Below, piece after piece: positions 8,929-17,141 of a stretch of 64,000 nucleotides of DNA; position 1 is the first letter of the stretch; every line of letters starts with the position of its first letter. Made by a program: the position numbers and the translations under genes. This stretch comes from Lentzea aerocolonigenes (GTDB taxonomy: Bacteria; Actinomycetota; Actinomycetes; Mycobacteriales; Pseudonocardiaceae). The stretch spans positions 1 to 64,000 of the forward strand of contig NZ_BBOJ01000019.1 in NCBI RefSeq assembly GCF_000974445.1, given 5' to 3'. The notes under the pieces were generated by a model, which saw nothing but the letters and a program-made list of their open reading frames with translations, searched no databases and had not been told where the DNA came from.

Positions 8929-9471
8929 GTGAGTGACATCACCGAGCTCTTGGTGGACGCGGCAGCCGACCTCCTTGCCGCCCACGGGTTCCACGGGCTG
9001 CGCATGATCGAGGTCGCCAGTCGCGCCGGGGTGAGCAGGCAGACCGTCTACAACGAGTTCGGCAACAAGGAGGGGCTCGTCCAGGCCGTCGCGGCCCACC
9101 GGACCGACGAGTACCTCTCCGGCATCGTGACGCGCCTGAAGCAGGACCCGGACCCGTGGCAGGCGATGCGGTCGGCGTTCCGCTTCACCTTCGAGCAGAC
9201 CGAGAAGGACCGGCTGGTCTCCGCCGTGCTGACCGGGCAGGACGCGGAGGACCTGCTGCCGTTCCTGACGACCCGCGGCCACCCCGTGCTGTTCCACGCG
9301 ACCGAGGTCGTCGAGCGGCACCTCAGCGAACACTTCCCCGGCAGGCACGTGCGGCTCACGGCCGAGACGACCGTGCGGCTCGCCCTGAGCCACCTGCTGA
9401 TGCCGAGCGGCGATCTCGACAGCGCGATCGACGCGGTCGTCACGGTCGCGAGGGCGACGCTGGAGGCCTGA
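8929..9471 (+). CDS. TetR/AcrR-family transcriptional regulator
   Basis: Protein of 180 aa. The N-terminal helix-turn-helix reads MIEVASRAGVSRQTVYNEFGNKEGLV (residues ~25-50), a standard TetR DNA-binding segment; the rest is the variable helical ligand domain. The GTG start at 8929 follows a GGTGGGAG ribosome-binding site that touches the palindromic operator. Likely targets are itself, the divergent HAD phosphatase and possibly the downstream mntH. A GC-rich terminator separates it from mntH. Confidence 0.88.
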   Translation: MSDITELLVDAAADLLAAHGFHGLRMIEVASRAGVSRQTVYNEFGNKEGLVQAVAAHRTDEYLSGIVTRLKQDPDPWQAMRSAFRFTFEQTEKDRLVSAVLTGQDAEDLLPFLTTRGHPVLFHATEVVERHLSEHFPGRHVRLTAETTVRLALSHLLMPSGDLDSAIDAVVTVARATLEA

Positions 9472-9475
9472 CGCC

Positions 9476-9500
9476 GGGAACGCGGGGCCCCCGCGTTCCC
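9476..9500 (+). terminator. Hairpin terminator after tetR
   Basis: An 11-bp perfect inverted repeat (GGGAACGCGGG / CCCGCGTTCCC) with a 3-nt loop starts 5 bp after the tetR stop. There is no T-run, as is common in actinobacteria. Confidence 0.7.
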
Positions 9501-9511
9501 CAAGCCGGGCG

Positions 9512-9536
9512 CTTGTTGCGATAGGTTTGCAACAAG
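9512..9536. promoter_or_regulatory. Candidate operator upstream of mntH
   Basis: Perfect 8-bp inverted repeat CTTGTTGC-N9-GCAACAAG, ending 10 bp before the mntH start. Position suggests control of Mn uptake by a metalloregulator such as MntR/DtxR or Fur family; the regulator is not identified here. Confidence 0.5.
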
Positions 9537-9546
9537 GGGGTGTCCG

Positions 9547-10752
9547 GTGGTCGCTGTCAGCACGCGCCTGCGCACGGGTGCGGCGTTGCTCGGGCCGGCG
9601 TTCGTCGCCGCGATCGCGTACGTCGACCCCGGCAACGTGGCCACCAACACGGCGGCCGGCGCGCGGTTCGGGTACCTGCTGGTCTGGGTGCTCGTCGTCG
9701 CGAACGTGATGGCGGGGCTCGTGCAGTACCTGTCGGCGAAGCTGGGTCTGGTCACCGGGCAGTCGTTGCCGGAGGCGGTGCGCGATCACCTGCCGCGGCC
9801 GGTGCGGCTCGCGTACTGGGGCCAGGCGGAGGTCGTCGCGATGGCGACCGACCTGGCCGAGGTGCTCGGCGGTGCCGTCGCGCTGGCGATCCTCTTCGAC
9901 CTGCCACTGCTGCTCGGTGGCGTGATCACCGGTGTGGTGTCGACGGTGTTGTTGCTGGTGCAGGACAAGCGCGGGCAACGGCCGTTCGAGCGCGTGATCA
10001 CCACGATGCTGGTCGTGATCGCCGTCGGGTTCATGGCGGGGCTCTTCGTGTCACCGCCGTCGGTTTCCGGGGCCGTTGCGGGTGTGGTGCCGCGGTTCGA
10101 CGGCGCGGACAGCGTGCTGCTCGCGGCGGGCATGCTCGGCGCGACCGTGATGCCGCACGCGGTGTACCTGCACTCCGCATTGGCCCGCGACCGGCACGGC
10201 AGGAACCCGTCGGTGCTCGGCGCGACGAAGGTCGACGTCGTGGTCGCGATGCTGCTCGCCGGTGCGGTGAACATGGCGATGCTGCTCGTCGCCGCGTCTT
10301 CGCTGCAGGGTCGCGATGGGGTGGACACGCTGGAAGGAGCGCACGCGGCGGTCGGCACCCAGCTGGGCGGCGGGATCGCGCTGTTGTTCGCCTTCGGTTT
10401 GCTGGCTTCGGGTTTCGCGTCCACCGCGGTCGGCTGCTACGCCGGTGCCGTCGTGATGGACGGCCTGCTGCGGGTGCGGATTACTTTACTGGCAAGGCGA
10501 ATCGTCACTCTGGTGCCCGCACTGGTGATCCTCGCGTTCGGGGTCGACCCGACGTTCGCGTTGGTGCTGTCCCAGGTCGTGCTGTCGTTCGGCATCCCGT
10601 TCGCCCTGGTGCCGCTGGTGTGGCTGACCGCGCGCCGGCCGTTGATGGGCTCGTACACGAACCGGCGCTCGGTCACCGTTGCCGCTTCCGCGGTGGTGTT
10701 CGCTGTGGTGGTGCTGAACGTGGCGTTGATCTACTTGACGACGTCCGCGTAG
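9547..10752 (+). CDS. mntH: Nramp-family divalent metal transporter (MntH)
   Basis: Protein of 401 aa with about 11 hydrophobic segments. The Nramp signature DPGN (residues ~27-30, AYVDPGNVATN) in helix 1 and MPHAVYLHS in helix 6 carry the metal-binding Asp, Asn, Met and the conserved His. It is a proton-coupled importer of Mn2+ (and Fe2+) in the cytoplasmic membrane. The GTG start at 9547 (MVAVSTRLRTGAALLGPAF) lies 10 bp after a perfect palindrome. The last 22 bp overlap the convergent Gfo/Idh gene. Confidence 0.92.
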   Translation: MVAVSTRLRTGAALLGPAFVAAIAYVDPGNVATNTAAGARFGYLLVWVLVVANVMAGLVQYLSAKLGLVTGQSLPEAVRDHLPRPVRLAYWGQAEVVAMATDLAEVLGGAVALAILFDLPLLLGGVITGVVSTVLLLVQDKRGQRPFERVITTMLVVIAVGFMAGLFVSPPSVSGAVAGVVPRFDGADSVLLAAGMLGATVMPHAVYLHSALARDRHGRNPSVLGATKVDVVVAMLLAGAVNMAMLLVAASSLQGRDGVDTLEGAHAAVGTQLGGGIALLFAFGLLASGFASTAVGCYAGAVVMDGLLRVRITLLARRIVTLVPALVILAFGVDPTFALVLSQVVLSFGIPFALVPLVWLTARRPLMGSYTNRRSVTVAASAVVFAVVVLNVALIYLTTSA

Positions 10753-11687
10753 CTCACGCCGATCTGGCCCAGCGCCTCCTCCAACGTGCGCATGACCTCC
10801 AGCGTGTTCTGCCACGTGATCGCGGGACTCTCCGTCAGACCGGCGGCCACGCACTCCTCGACCGCGCGGATCTGGTGCGTGTAGCCGCCGTCCTCGATCG
10901 TGTGCTCGACGCCGTTGATCGTCGCTTTGGTGGCCGCGAACATCGGCTCGGCGATGTCGATCCTGCCCTTGGTGCCGACGATGTCCGCCGTGCAGCCGAG
11001 GTCCGCGACGAGCGAGCAGCTCAGCAACGCGTGGGCGCCGCCGGGATACCCGAGCAGCAGACCCGCGTCGGAGTCCACATCGGACGGTGCCTTGCCTCCC
11101 CACGCCCTGACCTCCAGCGGCACGCCGAGCAGCATGTGCGCGAGCGCAACCGGGTAGACGCCGAGGTCGAGCAGCGCGCCGCCACCCGCCTCCTTGGCCC
11201 AGAGCCGGTGGTCGGGGTCGAAGTCGAGCGAGAAGCCGAAGGTCGCGCGCAGGGACCGGACCTCGCCGATCTCACCGTCGCGGATGGCCTCGTGAACCTT
11301 GCGAACCAACGGGTTGAACCGCGTCCACATGGCCTCCATCAGGAAGAGGTTCTTCTCCCTCGCCTTGGCGACCATCTCCTCGGCCTGGGCGACCGTGAGC
11401 GCGAAGGCCTTCTCGCACAGCACGTGCTTCCCGGCGTCGAGAGCGGCGAGCGTGACCTCGTGGTGCTGCCCGTGCGGGGTCGCGACGTACACGACCTCGA
11501 CGTCGGGATCAGCGAGAAGGTCGTGGTAGTCGCCGTACGCGCGCTCGATGCCGAACCGCTCGGCAAACGCTTGCGCCCTGCTCTCGTCACGCGAGGACAC
11601 CGCGAGGACCTGCACGCCCTCGACCTTCAGCATGTCGGCGGTCACGGTCTGCGCGATACCGCCTGTAGCGATCACACCCCACTTCAT
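10731..11687 (-). CDS. Gfo/Idh/MocA-family oxidoreductase
   Basis: Protein of 318 aa. The N-terminal Rossmann fold begins MKWGVIATGGIAQTV (dinucleotide-binding loop), and CEKAFALT (~residue 92) is the Gfo/Idh 'EKP' position with the catalytic Lys kept and Pro replaced by Ala. The C-terminal half is the GFO_IDH_MocA_C substrate domain (GGGALLDLGVYPV). It is predicted to be an NAD(P)-dependent sugar or polyol dehydrogenase; the substrate is not inferable. It is convergent with mntH (22-bp overlap) and divergent from the YccF gene. Confidence 0.85.
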   Translation of the reverse strand: MKWGVIATGGIAQTVTADMLKVEGVQVLAVSSRDESRAQAFAERFGIERAYGDYHDLLADPDVEVVYVATPHGQHHEVTLAALDAGKHVLCEKAFALTVAQAEEMVAKAREKNLFLMEAMWTRFNPLVRKVHEAIRDGEIGEVRSLRATFGFSLDFDPDHRLWAKEAGGGALLDLGVYPVALAHMLLGVPLEVRAWGGKAPSDVDSDAGLLLGYPGGAHALLSCSLVADLGCTADIVGTKGRIDIAEPMFAATKATINGVEHTIEDGGYTHQIRAVEECVAAGLTESPAITWQNTLEVMRTLEEALGQIGVSYADVVK

Positions 11688-11709
11688 GGCGTGAGCTTAG
11701 ATTGAAGGT

Positions 11710-12084
11710 ATGCGCCTCATCCTGAACGTGATCTGGCTCGTGCTCGCCGGGTTCTGGATGGCCGTCGGCTACGCGGTCGCCGGCCTCATCTGTTGCGTCC
11801 TGATCATCACGATCCCGTGGGGCATCGCGTCGTTCCGGATCGCGAACTACGCGCTCTGGCCGTTCGGGCGCGAGGTCGTCGACAAGCCGGGCGCGGGCAC
11901 CGGATCGTTGCTGGGCAACGTCATCTGGATCGTCGTCGCCGGTTTCTGGCTCGCGATCGGCCACATCGTCACCGGCATCGCGCTGTGCGTGACGATCATC
12001 GGCATCCCGCTCGGCGTCGCCAACTTCAAGCTGGTGAAGGTCTCGCTGGTGCCGTTGGGCAAGGAGATCGTCGAGGTGCCGTGA
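11710..12084 (+). CDS. YccF domain inner-membrane protein
   Basis: Protein of 124 aa built of two similar YccF repeats (residues ~1-52 and ~65-118). Each runs LxNVIWxVxAGFW...IxIPxGxAxFxxxxxxLxPxGxE, giving about four membrane segments. Function is unknown. A comparable small membrane protein (Rv0870c) lies near the moa/rpf/csp genes in mycobacteria, consistent with the conserved neighbourhood here. A hairpin terminator follows 6 bp after the stop. Confidence 0.85.
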   Translation: MRLILNVIWLVLAGFWMAVGYAVAGLICCVLIITIPWGIASFRIANYALWPFGREVVDKPGAGTGSLLGNVIWIVVAGFWLAIGHIVTGIALCVTIIGIPLGVANFKLVKVSLVPLGKEIVEVP

Positions 12085-12090
12085 GGGTCC

Positions 12091-12119
12091 CCCGCTCCTC
12101 GTCGGGGGCGAGGAGCGGG
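12091..12119. terminator. Hairpin terminator between convergent genes
   Basis: Perfect 11-bp stem CCCGCTCCTCG / CGAGGAGCGGG with a 7-nt loop, between the stops of the YccF gene and the convergent VOC gene, so it probably serves both directions. Confidence 0.7.
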
Positions 12120-12141
12120 AGACCACTCGGTGGCACGGCCG

Positions 12142-12534
12142 TCAGGCTCCGTCGCCCGTCAGCTCGTGCAGGCACAGGATGTTGCCCTCGGTGTCGCAGA
12201 ACCACGCCGCGCGCTCGTTGCCCATGGTCGCGATGTGGTTGACCGTCTTGAGGTCGGGCATGTCGTAGTCCTCGAAGCGCACGCCTTTGCCCTCGAGCTC
12301 GCGGATCTCTCCCTCGAGGTCCGGCACCTCGAAGCTGAGGACGGTGTGCGCGGTCTGAGCGCCCTTCTCCGCGGGCATCAGACCCAGCGAGTCGCCCTGG
12401 CCGAGCTCGAAGATCCGCGTGCCGTCCGCGCCGGTGGCGACGGGCTTCAGGCCGAGCATGTCCGAGTAGAAGCGCCCGGCGCGCTCGGCGTCCTCGACGG
12501 GCAGCATCGTGGTGGTTTTCGTGGCGGTGAGCAT
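12142..12534 (-). CDS. VOC-family (glyoxalase/bleomycin-resistance-like) protein
   Basis: Protein of 130 aa from ATG 12534, chosen for the AGGAGG ribosome-binding site just upstream. A longer in-frame version would overlap the divergent lipoprotein gene. The sequence (MLPVEDAERAGRFYSDMLGL..., FELGQGDSLGLMP, DTEGNILCLHE) shows one VOC beta-alpha-beta-beta-beta unit pair with the terminal Glu often used as metal ligand. Activity is unknown: dioxygenase, isomerase and antibiotic-binding members all look like this. Confidence 0.8.
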   Translation of the reverse strand: MLTATKTTTMLPVEDAERAGRFYSDMLGLKPVATGADGTRIFELGQGDSLGLMPAEKGAQTAHTVLSFEVPDLEGEIRELEGKGVRFEDYDMPDLKTVNHIATMGNERAAWFCDTEGNILCLHELTGDGA

Positions 12535-12631
12535 GCGCGCCTCCTTTTGGCGGAATCCACCGATGTTGCGCCCGTCACACTCCGTCCACAAGGGTCCTTT
12601 CACCCCTTCGTGAGCTGCGGGGACAGTTGAC

Positions 12632-12655
12632 TCACGGAACGATTTCGCTCCGTGA
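12632..12655. promoter_or_regulatory. Inverted repeat overlapping the DUF3558 start codon
   Basis: TCACGGA (12632-12638) and TCCGTGA (12649-12655) are a perfect 7-bp inverted repeat with a 10-nt spacer. The right arm includes the GTG start at 12652. It could be an operator or an mRNA hairpin that hides the start; no direct support for either. Confidence 0.35.
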
Positions 12656-13140
12656 ACACTCCGCGCCTCGTTGTGCTCGTCACCGCCCTCGGGCTCTCCG
12701 GCTGCGCGTTCGCAGGGCCTGAGATCAAACCGATCGAGCCCCTCGTCGTGCCGTCGACCACGCCGCCCTCGGACACGCCCGCGTGCCGGCTGTTCGACCC
12801 GGCCCTCCTCACCGAGCACCGCTTCTACAACGGCTACGCCAACGCCTCCAGCTGCTTCTGGCTCTCCGACGACTCCGGCCCGCTGATGATCAGCGTTCGC
12901 GACGGCATGACGCCCGCGCAGTACCTCGCCGAGCCGGACGGGCTCAAGACCTCACCGATCACCATCGGCAGCCACTCCGGCGTGCTGGCGGAGAACAGCG
13001 CCGGTCGGGGCACGTGCGGTGTCGTGCTGACTCACTCCGGCGACCTGACCTCCGCCCAGATGCTCACCGATGCAGGTGGCAGGGCGTGCGAGATCGCTGA
13101 GGCCGTGATGACGGCGATCGAGCCGAAGCTGCCGTCCTAG
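12652..13140 (+). CDS. DUF3558-type lipoprotein
   Basis: Protein of 162 aa from GTG 12652: MNTPRLVVLVTALGLSGC, a lipoprotein signal with lipobox LSGC and lipidated Cys18. The mature part starts with a Pro/Thr-rich linker (~25 residues) and continues as a domain with paired Cys residues (PACRLFD, ASSCFWL, RGTCGVV, GRACEIA), the pattern of the DUF3558 family abundant in Pseudonocardiaceae and mycobacteria. Exported and surface-anchored; role unknown. Confidence 0.78.
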   Translation: MNTPRLVVLVTALGLSGCAFAGPEIKPIEPLVVPSTTPPSDTPACRLFDPALLTEHRFYNGYANASSCFWLSDDSGPLMISVRDGMTPAQYLAEPDGLKTSPITIGSHSGVLAENSAGRGTCGVVLTHSGDLTSAQMLTDAGGRACEIAEAVMTAIEPKLPS

Positions 13141-13195
13141 GCACCTGGCCAAGTCTCCTGTCCACAACCTCCGGGCTCGCAGCCTCCCACGTTGC

Positions 13196-13246
13196 GGATG
13201 AAGGGTTCCTTCATCCACCCCAGGTGGATGAAGGGTTCCTTCATCC
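13196..13246. repeat. Tandem pair of 21-bp hairpin repeats
   Basis: Two identical copies (13196-13216 and 13226-13246) of a perfect 9-bp-arm hairpin GGATGAAGG-GTT-CCTTCATCC, set 30 bp apart. They lie between the stop of the DUF3558 gene and that of the convergent acyl-CoA ligase gene, so they may act as terminators. A related AAGGGTCCTT core occurs at about 12588. Confidence 0.7.
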
Positions 13247-13334
13247 ACCTCGCAACGCGCACAGGCCGGGCCTACCAGGCGAAGCGGACGTGGTCCTGCC
13301 CAGCGAGTTGCGGACACAACTTCCGACAACCCGC

Positions 13335-14930
13335 TCAGGCGTGCTCGGTGCTGTCGTCCAGCTCCAGCAGTTCCACGGCCTTCGCCCGCATCTCCACCTT
13401 GCGGACCTTGCCCGTGACCGTCATCGGGAACTCCTCGACGACGTGCACGTACCGCGGAATCTTGTAGTGCGCCAGCTTCCCGGTGCAGAACTCCCGCACG
13501 GCCTGGGCGGTCAACCCCGAGACGCCCTCCCGCAGGCGCACCCACGCCATGAGCTCCTCGCCGTACTTGGCGTCGGGCACGCCGATCACCTGCGCGTCGA
13601 GCACGTCCGGGTGCGTGTAGAGGAACTCCTCGATCTCGCGCGGATAGATGTTCTCGCCGCCACGGATGACCATGTCCTTGATGCGGCCGGTGATGTTCAC
13701 GTAGTCGTCGTCGTCCATCACCGCCAGGTCGCCGGTGTGCATCCAGCCCGCCCGGTCGACCGCCTCCGCCGTCTTCTCCGGCTCCTCCCAGTAGCCGAGC
13801 ATGACGGAGTAACCGCGCGTGCACAGCTCCCCCGGCACCCCGCGCGGGACCGTGAGGCCCGTGTCCGGATCGACGATCTTGACCTCCAGGTGCGGGCCGA
13901 CCCTGCCGACCGTCCCGACACGACGGTCGAGGGAGTCGTCGACGCGTGTTTGCGTTGACACCGGGGAGGTTTCGGTCATGCCGTAGCAGATCGACACCTC
14001 GCGCATGCCCATCCGTTCGACGACCTGCTTCATCACCTCGACCGGGCAGGGCGAGCCAGCCATGATGCCCGTGCGCAACGACGACAGGTCGTAGTCGTCG
14101 ATCAGGTCGAGCATCGCGATGAACATCGTCGGCACGCCGTACAGGCTGGTGCAGCGCTCTTCCTGAACCGCCGCAAGGGTTTTCGCCGGGTCGAATGCCG
14201 GGGCCGGGATCACGACGCACGCGCCGTGGCTGGTCGCGGCGAGGTTGCCCATGACCATGCCGAAGCAGTGGTAGAAGGGCGGGACCACGCAGATGCGGTC
14301 GTTCTCGGTGTAGCTCAGCAGCTCGCCGACGAAGTAACCGTTGTTGAGGATGTTGTGGTGCGAAAGCGTTGCGCCCTTGGGAAATCCCGTGGTGCCGGAC
14401 GTGTACTGGATGTTGATCGGGTCGTCGCGGTCCAGCTCGGTGTCCGGGATCTCACTGCCGGTCCACTGTGGATCGTCGACGAACACGACGTGGCGCAACG
14501 ACGGACAGCGCGGGCGGACCTCCTCGATCATGCCCGCGTAGTCCGAGGTCTTGAACGAGCGCGCGGAGACCAGCGTGTGGATGCCAGCCTGGTTCAGCAC
14601 GTACTCCAGCTCGTGCACGCGGTACGCCGGGTTGACGTTGACCAGGATCGCGCCGATCCGGGCTGTCGCGTACTGCACGAAGACCCACTCCGCGCAGTTC
14701 GGTGCCCAGATGCCGACCCGGTCGCCCTTGCGCACGCCGAGCGTCACCAGCCCGGCTGCCGCTTTGTCGACTTCCGCCGACAACTCCGCGTACGTCCACC
14801 GGCGATCTGTGGCCTTGTCGACAAGTGCCTCGCGGTCACCGAAGCGCGCGACGGTCGCTGCGAAGTTCGCGTGGATCGTGTCGCCCAGCAGCGGGGCGGC
14901 GGACGTGCCCGAGGAGTAGCTGGCGGTCAT
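13335..14930 (-). CDS. AMP-binding acyl-CoA synthetase (FadD-like)
   Basis: Protein of 531 aa from ATG 14930. All core ANL-superfamily motifs are present: YTSGTTGFPKGATLSH (P-loop, A3), YGMTETSPVS (A5), GWMHTGDLAV...GRIKDMVIRGGENIYP (A7-A8 hinge), and the A10 lysine in MTVTGKVRK near the C terminus. It should adenylate a carboxylic acid, probably a medium/long-chain fatty acid, and load it onto CoA. An in-frame extension would run into the metallophosphatase gene, so the later ATG is preferred. The upstream metallophosphatase gene ends 14 bp before it on the same strand. Confidence 0.9.
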   Translation of the reverse strand: MTASYSSGTSAAPLLGDTIHANFAATVARFGDREALVDKATDRRWTYAELSAEVDKAAAGLVTLGVRKGDRVGIWAPNCAEWVFVQYATARIGAILVNVNPAYRVHELEYVLNQAGIHTLVSARSFKTSDYAGMIEEVRPRCPSLRHVVFVDDPQWTGSEIPDTELDRDDPINIQYTSGTTGFPKGATLSHHNILNNGYFVGELLSYTENDRICVVPPFYHCFGMVMGNLAATSHGACVVIPAPAFDPAKTLAAVQEERCTSLYGVPTMFIAMLDLIDDYDLSSLRTGIMAGSPCPVEVMKQVVERMGMREVSICYGMTETSPVSTQTRVDDSLDRRVGTVGRVGPHLEVKIVDPDTGLTVPRGVPGELCTRGYSVMLGYWEEPEKTAEAVDRAGWMHTGDLAVMDDDDYVNITGRIKDMVIRGGENIYPREIEEFLYTHPDVLDAQVIGVPDAKYGEELMAWVRLREGVSGLTAQAVREFCTGKLAHYKIPRYVHVVEEFPMTVTGKVRKVEMRAKAVELLELDDSTEHA

Positions 14931-14944
14931 CCACCAGACCGTAG

Positions 14945-15751
14945 TCAGGCTTCGGCGTATGGCAAGGGGACGACCAGGCACGGACCGCCGCTGTAGAGGC
15001 CCGCGTCGATCGCCAGGACCTTGCCGTCGGCGTACACCAGGGGCCCGTCGATCTGGTCCGGAGGCACCCCGAGTTGATCAGCGATGACGCTGTGGCCGTG
15101 CACGATCTTGCTGCCGCCGAGGGTCGCCAGCAGCTCGTCTGCGATTTCCGGCCCCTGCGGACCGCGGAACGCGTACCGGGTCGTCATCTTGCGCCAGCAC
15201 TCCCACCAGTCGACGAGGTCGTCGCCCTTGAGCACCTGGCGAACCGCCTCGTTGACCTCCTCGATCGAGGACCCCCATTCGAGGTAGGCCGCCGTGTCGG
15301 AGTGCATCAGCAGGTGGTCGTCGCGCAGCTTCAGCACGGGCCTGCTGGTGAGCCACTCGACGTGCGCGTCGGTCAGCCGGTCCTGGTCGCTGCGCAGCCC
15401 GCCGTTGAGCAGCCAGCTGCGCGCGAACGACCGCGGCCCCATGCTGTCCGGCACCTGCTCGTCGCCGAACCGGTACATGCCGAGCAGCAGCACCTCGTGG
15501 TTGCCGATCAGCGAGTTGACCGAGCCACCCGCCTGCGCCGCCTCCTCGCCGAGGCGCATCACCAGGTCGATCACGCCCACGCCGTCGGGGCCGCGGTCGA
15601 CGAAGTCGCCGAGGAACCACAGCTCGGCCTCGCCACCCGTCCAGTGCCCCTCCTCGTCGCACAGCTCGGCGACGTGCAGGGCCCTGGTCAGTTCGGCGAG
15701 GTGCCCGTGCACGTCACCCACGACGTACATCGAGCGTCGGTCCGTGTCCAC
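14945..15751 (-). CDS. Calcineurin-like metallophosphoesterase
   Basis: Protein of 268 aa with the full metallophosphatase motif set: VVGDVHGHLAEL (residues ~10-21), GDFVDRGPDG (~48), IGNHEVLLLG (~83) and VHGHSV (~218). These ligate two metal ions. The PPP-like GDVHG/GDFVDRG/GNHE order resembles ApaH and Shewanella-type protein phosphatases, so diadenosine tetraphosphatase or phosphoprotein phosphatase are both possible. It starts at GTG 15751. The NagD-like HAD gene lies upstream on the same strand with a 32-bp gap. Confidence 0.85.
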   Translation of the reverse strand: MDTDRRSMYVVGDVHGHLAELTRALHVAELCDEEGHWTGGEAELWFLGDFVDRGPDGVGVIDLVMRLGEEAAQAGGSVNSLIGNHEVLLLGMYRFGDEQVPDSMGPRSFARSWLLNGGLRSDQDRLTDAHVEWLTSRPVLKLRDDHLLMHSDTAAYLEWGSSIEEVNEAVRQVLKGDDLVDWWECWRKMTTRYAFRGPQGPEIADELLATLGGSKIVHGHSVIADQLGVPPDQIDGPLVYADGKVLAIDAGLYSGGPCLVVPLPYAEA

Positions 15752-15783
15752 CTCCGCGACGATAGGTGATGGATCCTCGCGCG

Positions 15784-16575
15784 TCAGTGGTCAGTCCAGT
15801 CGCCGAACGGGTCCTGAGAGTGACCGACGAGCTCGGCGATCGACTTCAGCACGCGCGTCGGCCGGTACGGGTACATCTCGGCGTGCTCGGAGGTGAAGAT
15901 CCCGGACAGCACGAGGATGGTCGACAGACCCGCTTCCAGGCCCGACCGCACGTCGGTGTCCATGCGGTCGCCGATCATGAGAGCGTTCTCGGAGTGCGAG
16001 CCCAGCGCGCGCAGGGCCGACCGCATCATCAACGGGTTGGGCTTGCCCACGTAGTAGGGCTCACGGCCGGTGGCGCGCTCGATCAACGCCGCCACGGCGC
16101 CGGTCGCGGGCAGCGAGCCCTCGCGCGACGGGCCGGTCGCGTCGGGGTTGGTCGCGATGAACTTCGCGCCCTCCTCGACCAGGCGGATGGCCTTGGTGAT
16201 CGCGGTGAAGCTGTAGGTGCGGGTCTCGCCGAGCACCACGTAGTCCGGGTCGCGGTCGGTCAGCACGTAGCCGATCTCGTGCAGCGCGGTGGTCAGGCCC
16301 GCTTCGCCGATCACGAACGCCGAGCCGTTCGGGCGCTGCGAGTCGAGGAACTTGGCCGTGGCCAGCGCGGACGTCCAGATGGACTTCTCCGGGATGTCCA
16401 GGCCGGTGCGCTGCAGCCGCGCGCGCAGATCTCGTGGCGTGTAGATGGAGTTGTTGGTGAGCACGAGGAACGGGGTGTCGGAGGAGCGCAGCTCCGCGAC
16501 GAACTCGTCCGCTCCGGGGATGAGGTGCTCCTCGTGCACGAGGACGCCGTCCATGTCCATCAAGTAGTGCCACAT
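15784..16575 (-). CDS. HAD-IIA phosphatase (NagD-like)
   Basis: Protein of 263 aa. Motif I is MDMDGVLVHEE (nucleophile D7, acid D9), motif II VLTNNS, motif III GKPNPLMM, and motif IV GDRMDTDVRSGLEAG. The order and the large C2 cap between motifs II and III define the HAD-IIA group (NagD, p-nitrophenylphosphatase). Members dephosphorylate nucleoside monophosphates or sugar phosphates. The start is ATG 16575, four bases from the end of the MarR gene upstream on the same strand, so co-transcription with marR is likely. Confidence 0.88.
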   Translation of the reverse strand: MWHYLMDMDGVLVHEEHLIPGADEFVAELRSSDTPFLVLTNNSIYTPRDLRARLQRTGLDIPEKSIWTSALATAKFLDSQRPNGSAFVIGEAGLTTALHEIGYVLTDRDPDYVVLGETRTYSFTAITKAIRLVEEGAKFIATNPDATGPSREGSLPATGAVAALIERATGREPYYVGKPNPLMMRSALRALGSHSENALMIGDRMDTDVRSGLEAGLSTILVLSGIFTSEHAEMYPYRPTRVLKSIAELVGHSQDPFGDWTDH

Positions 16576-16579
16576 GGAC

Positions 16580-17035
16580 CTAAGTATCGATCACGCGCTT
16601 GCGGAACGTCTCGACCTGGAGCTTGAGATAACGCTCGATCACCTGGAGTTCGTCGGCGTCGAAGTGGTCGAGGACCTCGACGAGGCTGGCCTGGGCCTTC
16701 TCGAACAGGTGACCGAACTTCACGAACTCCGCGGGCGTGACCTCGACCAACACCTTCCGGCGGTCGTGCGGGTCACGGACACGACGGACATATCCGGCAC
16801 GTTCGAGGCGGTCGATGACCCCCGTGACGGCACCGGTGGAGAGGCCCGACAGCTCGGCGAGCCGGCCCGCGGTGAGCGGCCCTTCCGCCCGTATGGCGAG
16901 ATCGAGGCACTTCTCGTCGGTCGCGGACAGGCCCATCTGCTCGGCGACCTTCGTGTGGAACATGATCGTGAGCGCACTGTGCTCCCGCATGTACCAGGTG
17001 AACCTCTCCAGCGCCTCAGGTTCCATGTCGAACAT
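16580..17035 (-). CDS. MarR-family transcriptional regulator
   Basis: Protein of 151 aa from ATG 17035 (MFDMEPEALERF); an in-frame ATG at 17026 is the alternative. The winged helix is clear: LTAGRLAELSGLSTGAVTGVIDRLERAGYVRRVRDPHDRRKVLVEVT (residues ~60-105), with the D-x-R-D/R wing typical of MarR. A 13-bp palindrome begins one base upstream of the start, pointing to autoregulation and to possible control of the divergent moaA. The NagD-like gene follows 4 bp downstream. Confidence 0.88.
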   Translation of the reverse strand: MFDMEPEALERFTWYMREHSALTIMFHTKVAEQMGLSATDEKCLDLAIRAEGPLTAGRLAELSGLSTGAVTGVIDRLERAGYVRRVRDPHDRRKVLVEVTPAEFVKFGHLFEKAQASLVEVLDHFDADELQVIERYLKLQVETFRKRVIDT

Positions 17036-17048
17036 CTTAGCTGCTAAG
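17036..17048. promoter_or_regulatory. MarR-type operator palindrome
   Basis: CTTAGC-T-GCTAAG is a perfect 6-bp-arm palindrome directly abutting the marR start codon. It matches the TTAGC/GCTAA shape of many MarR-family sites; autoregulation is inferred. Confidence 0.6.
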
Positions 17049-17141
17049 ACAATTCCTTGTGACTGTGCTCCAAACGGGCGGAACGTGAGAAACCTCGTTC
17101 TTGGAGTCATCCACAACGGGTTGTTCATTACCCTAAATAAG

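Noticed and set aside
13196..13246. CRISPR-like repeat pair
   Set aside because: Only two copies, each a perfect hairpin, with a 9-nt spacer; no array and no cas genes.
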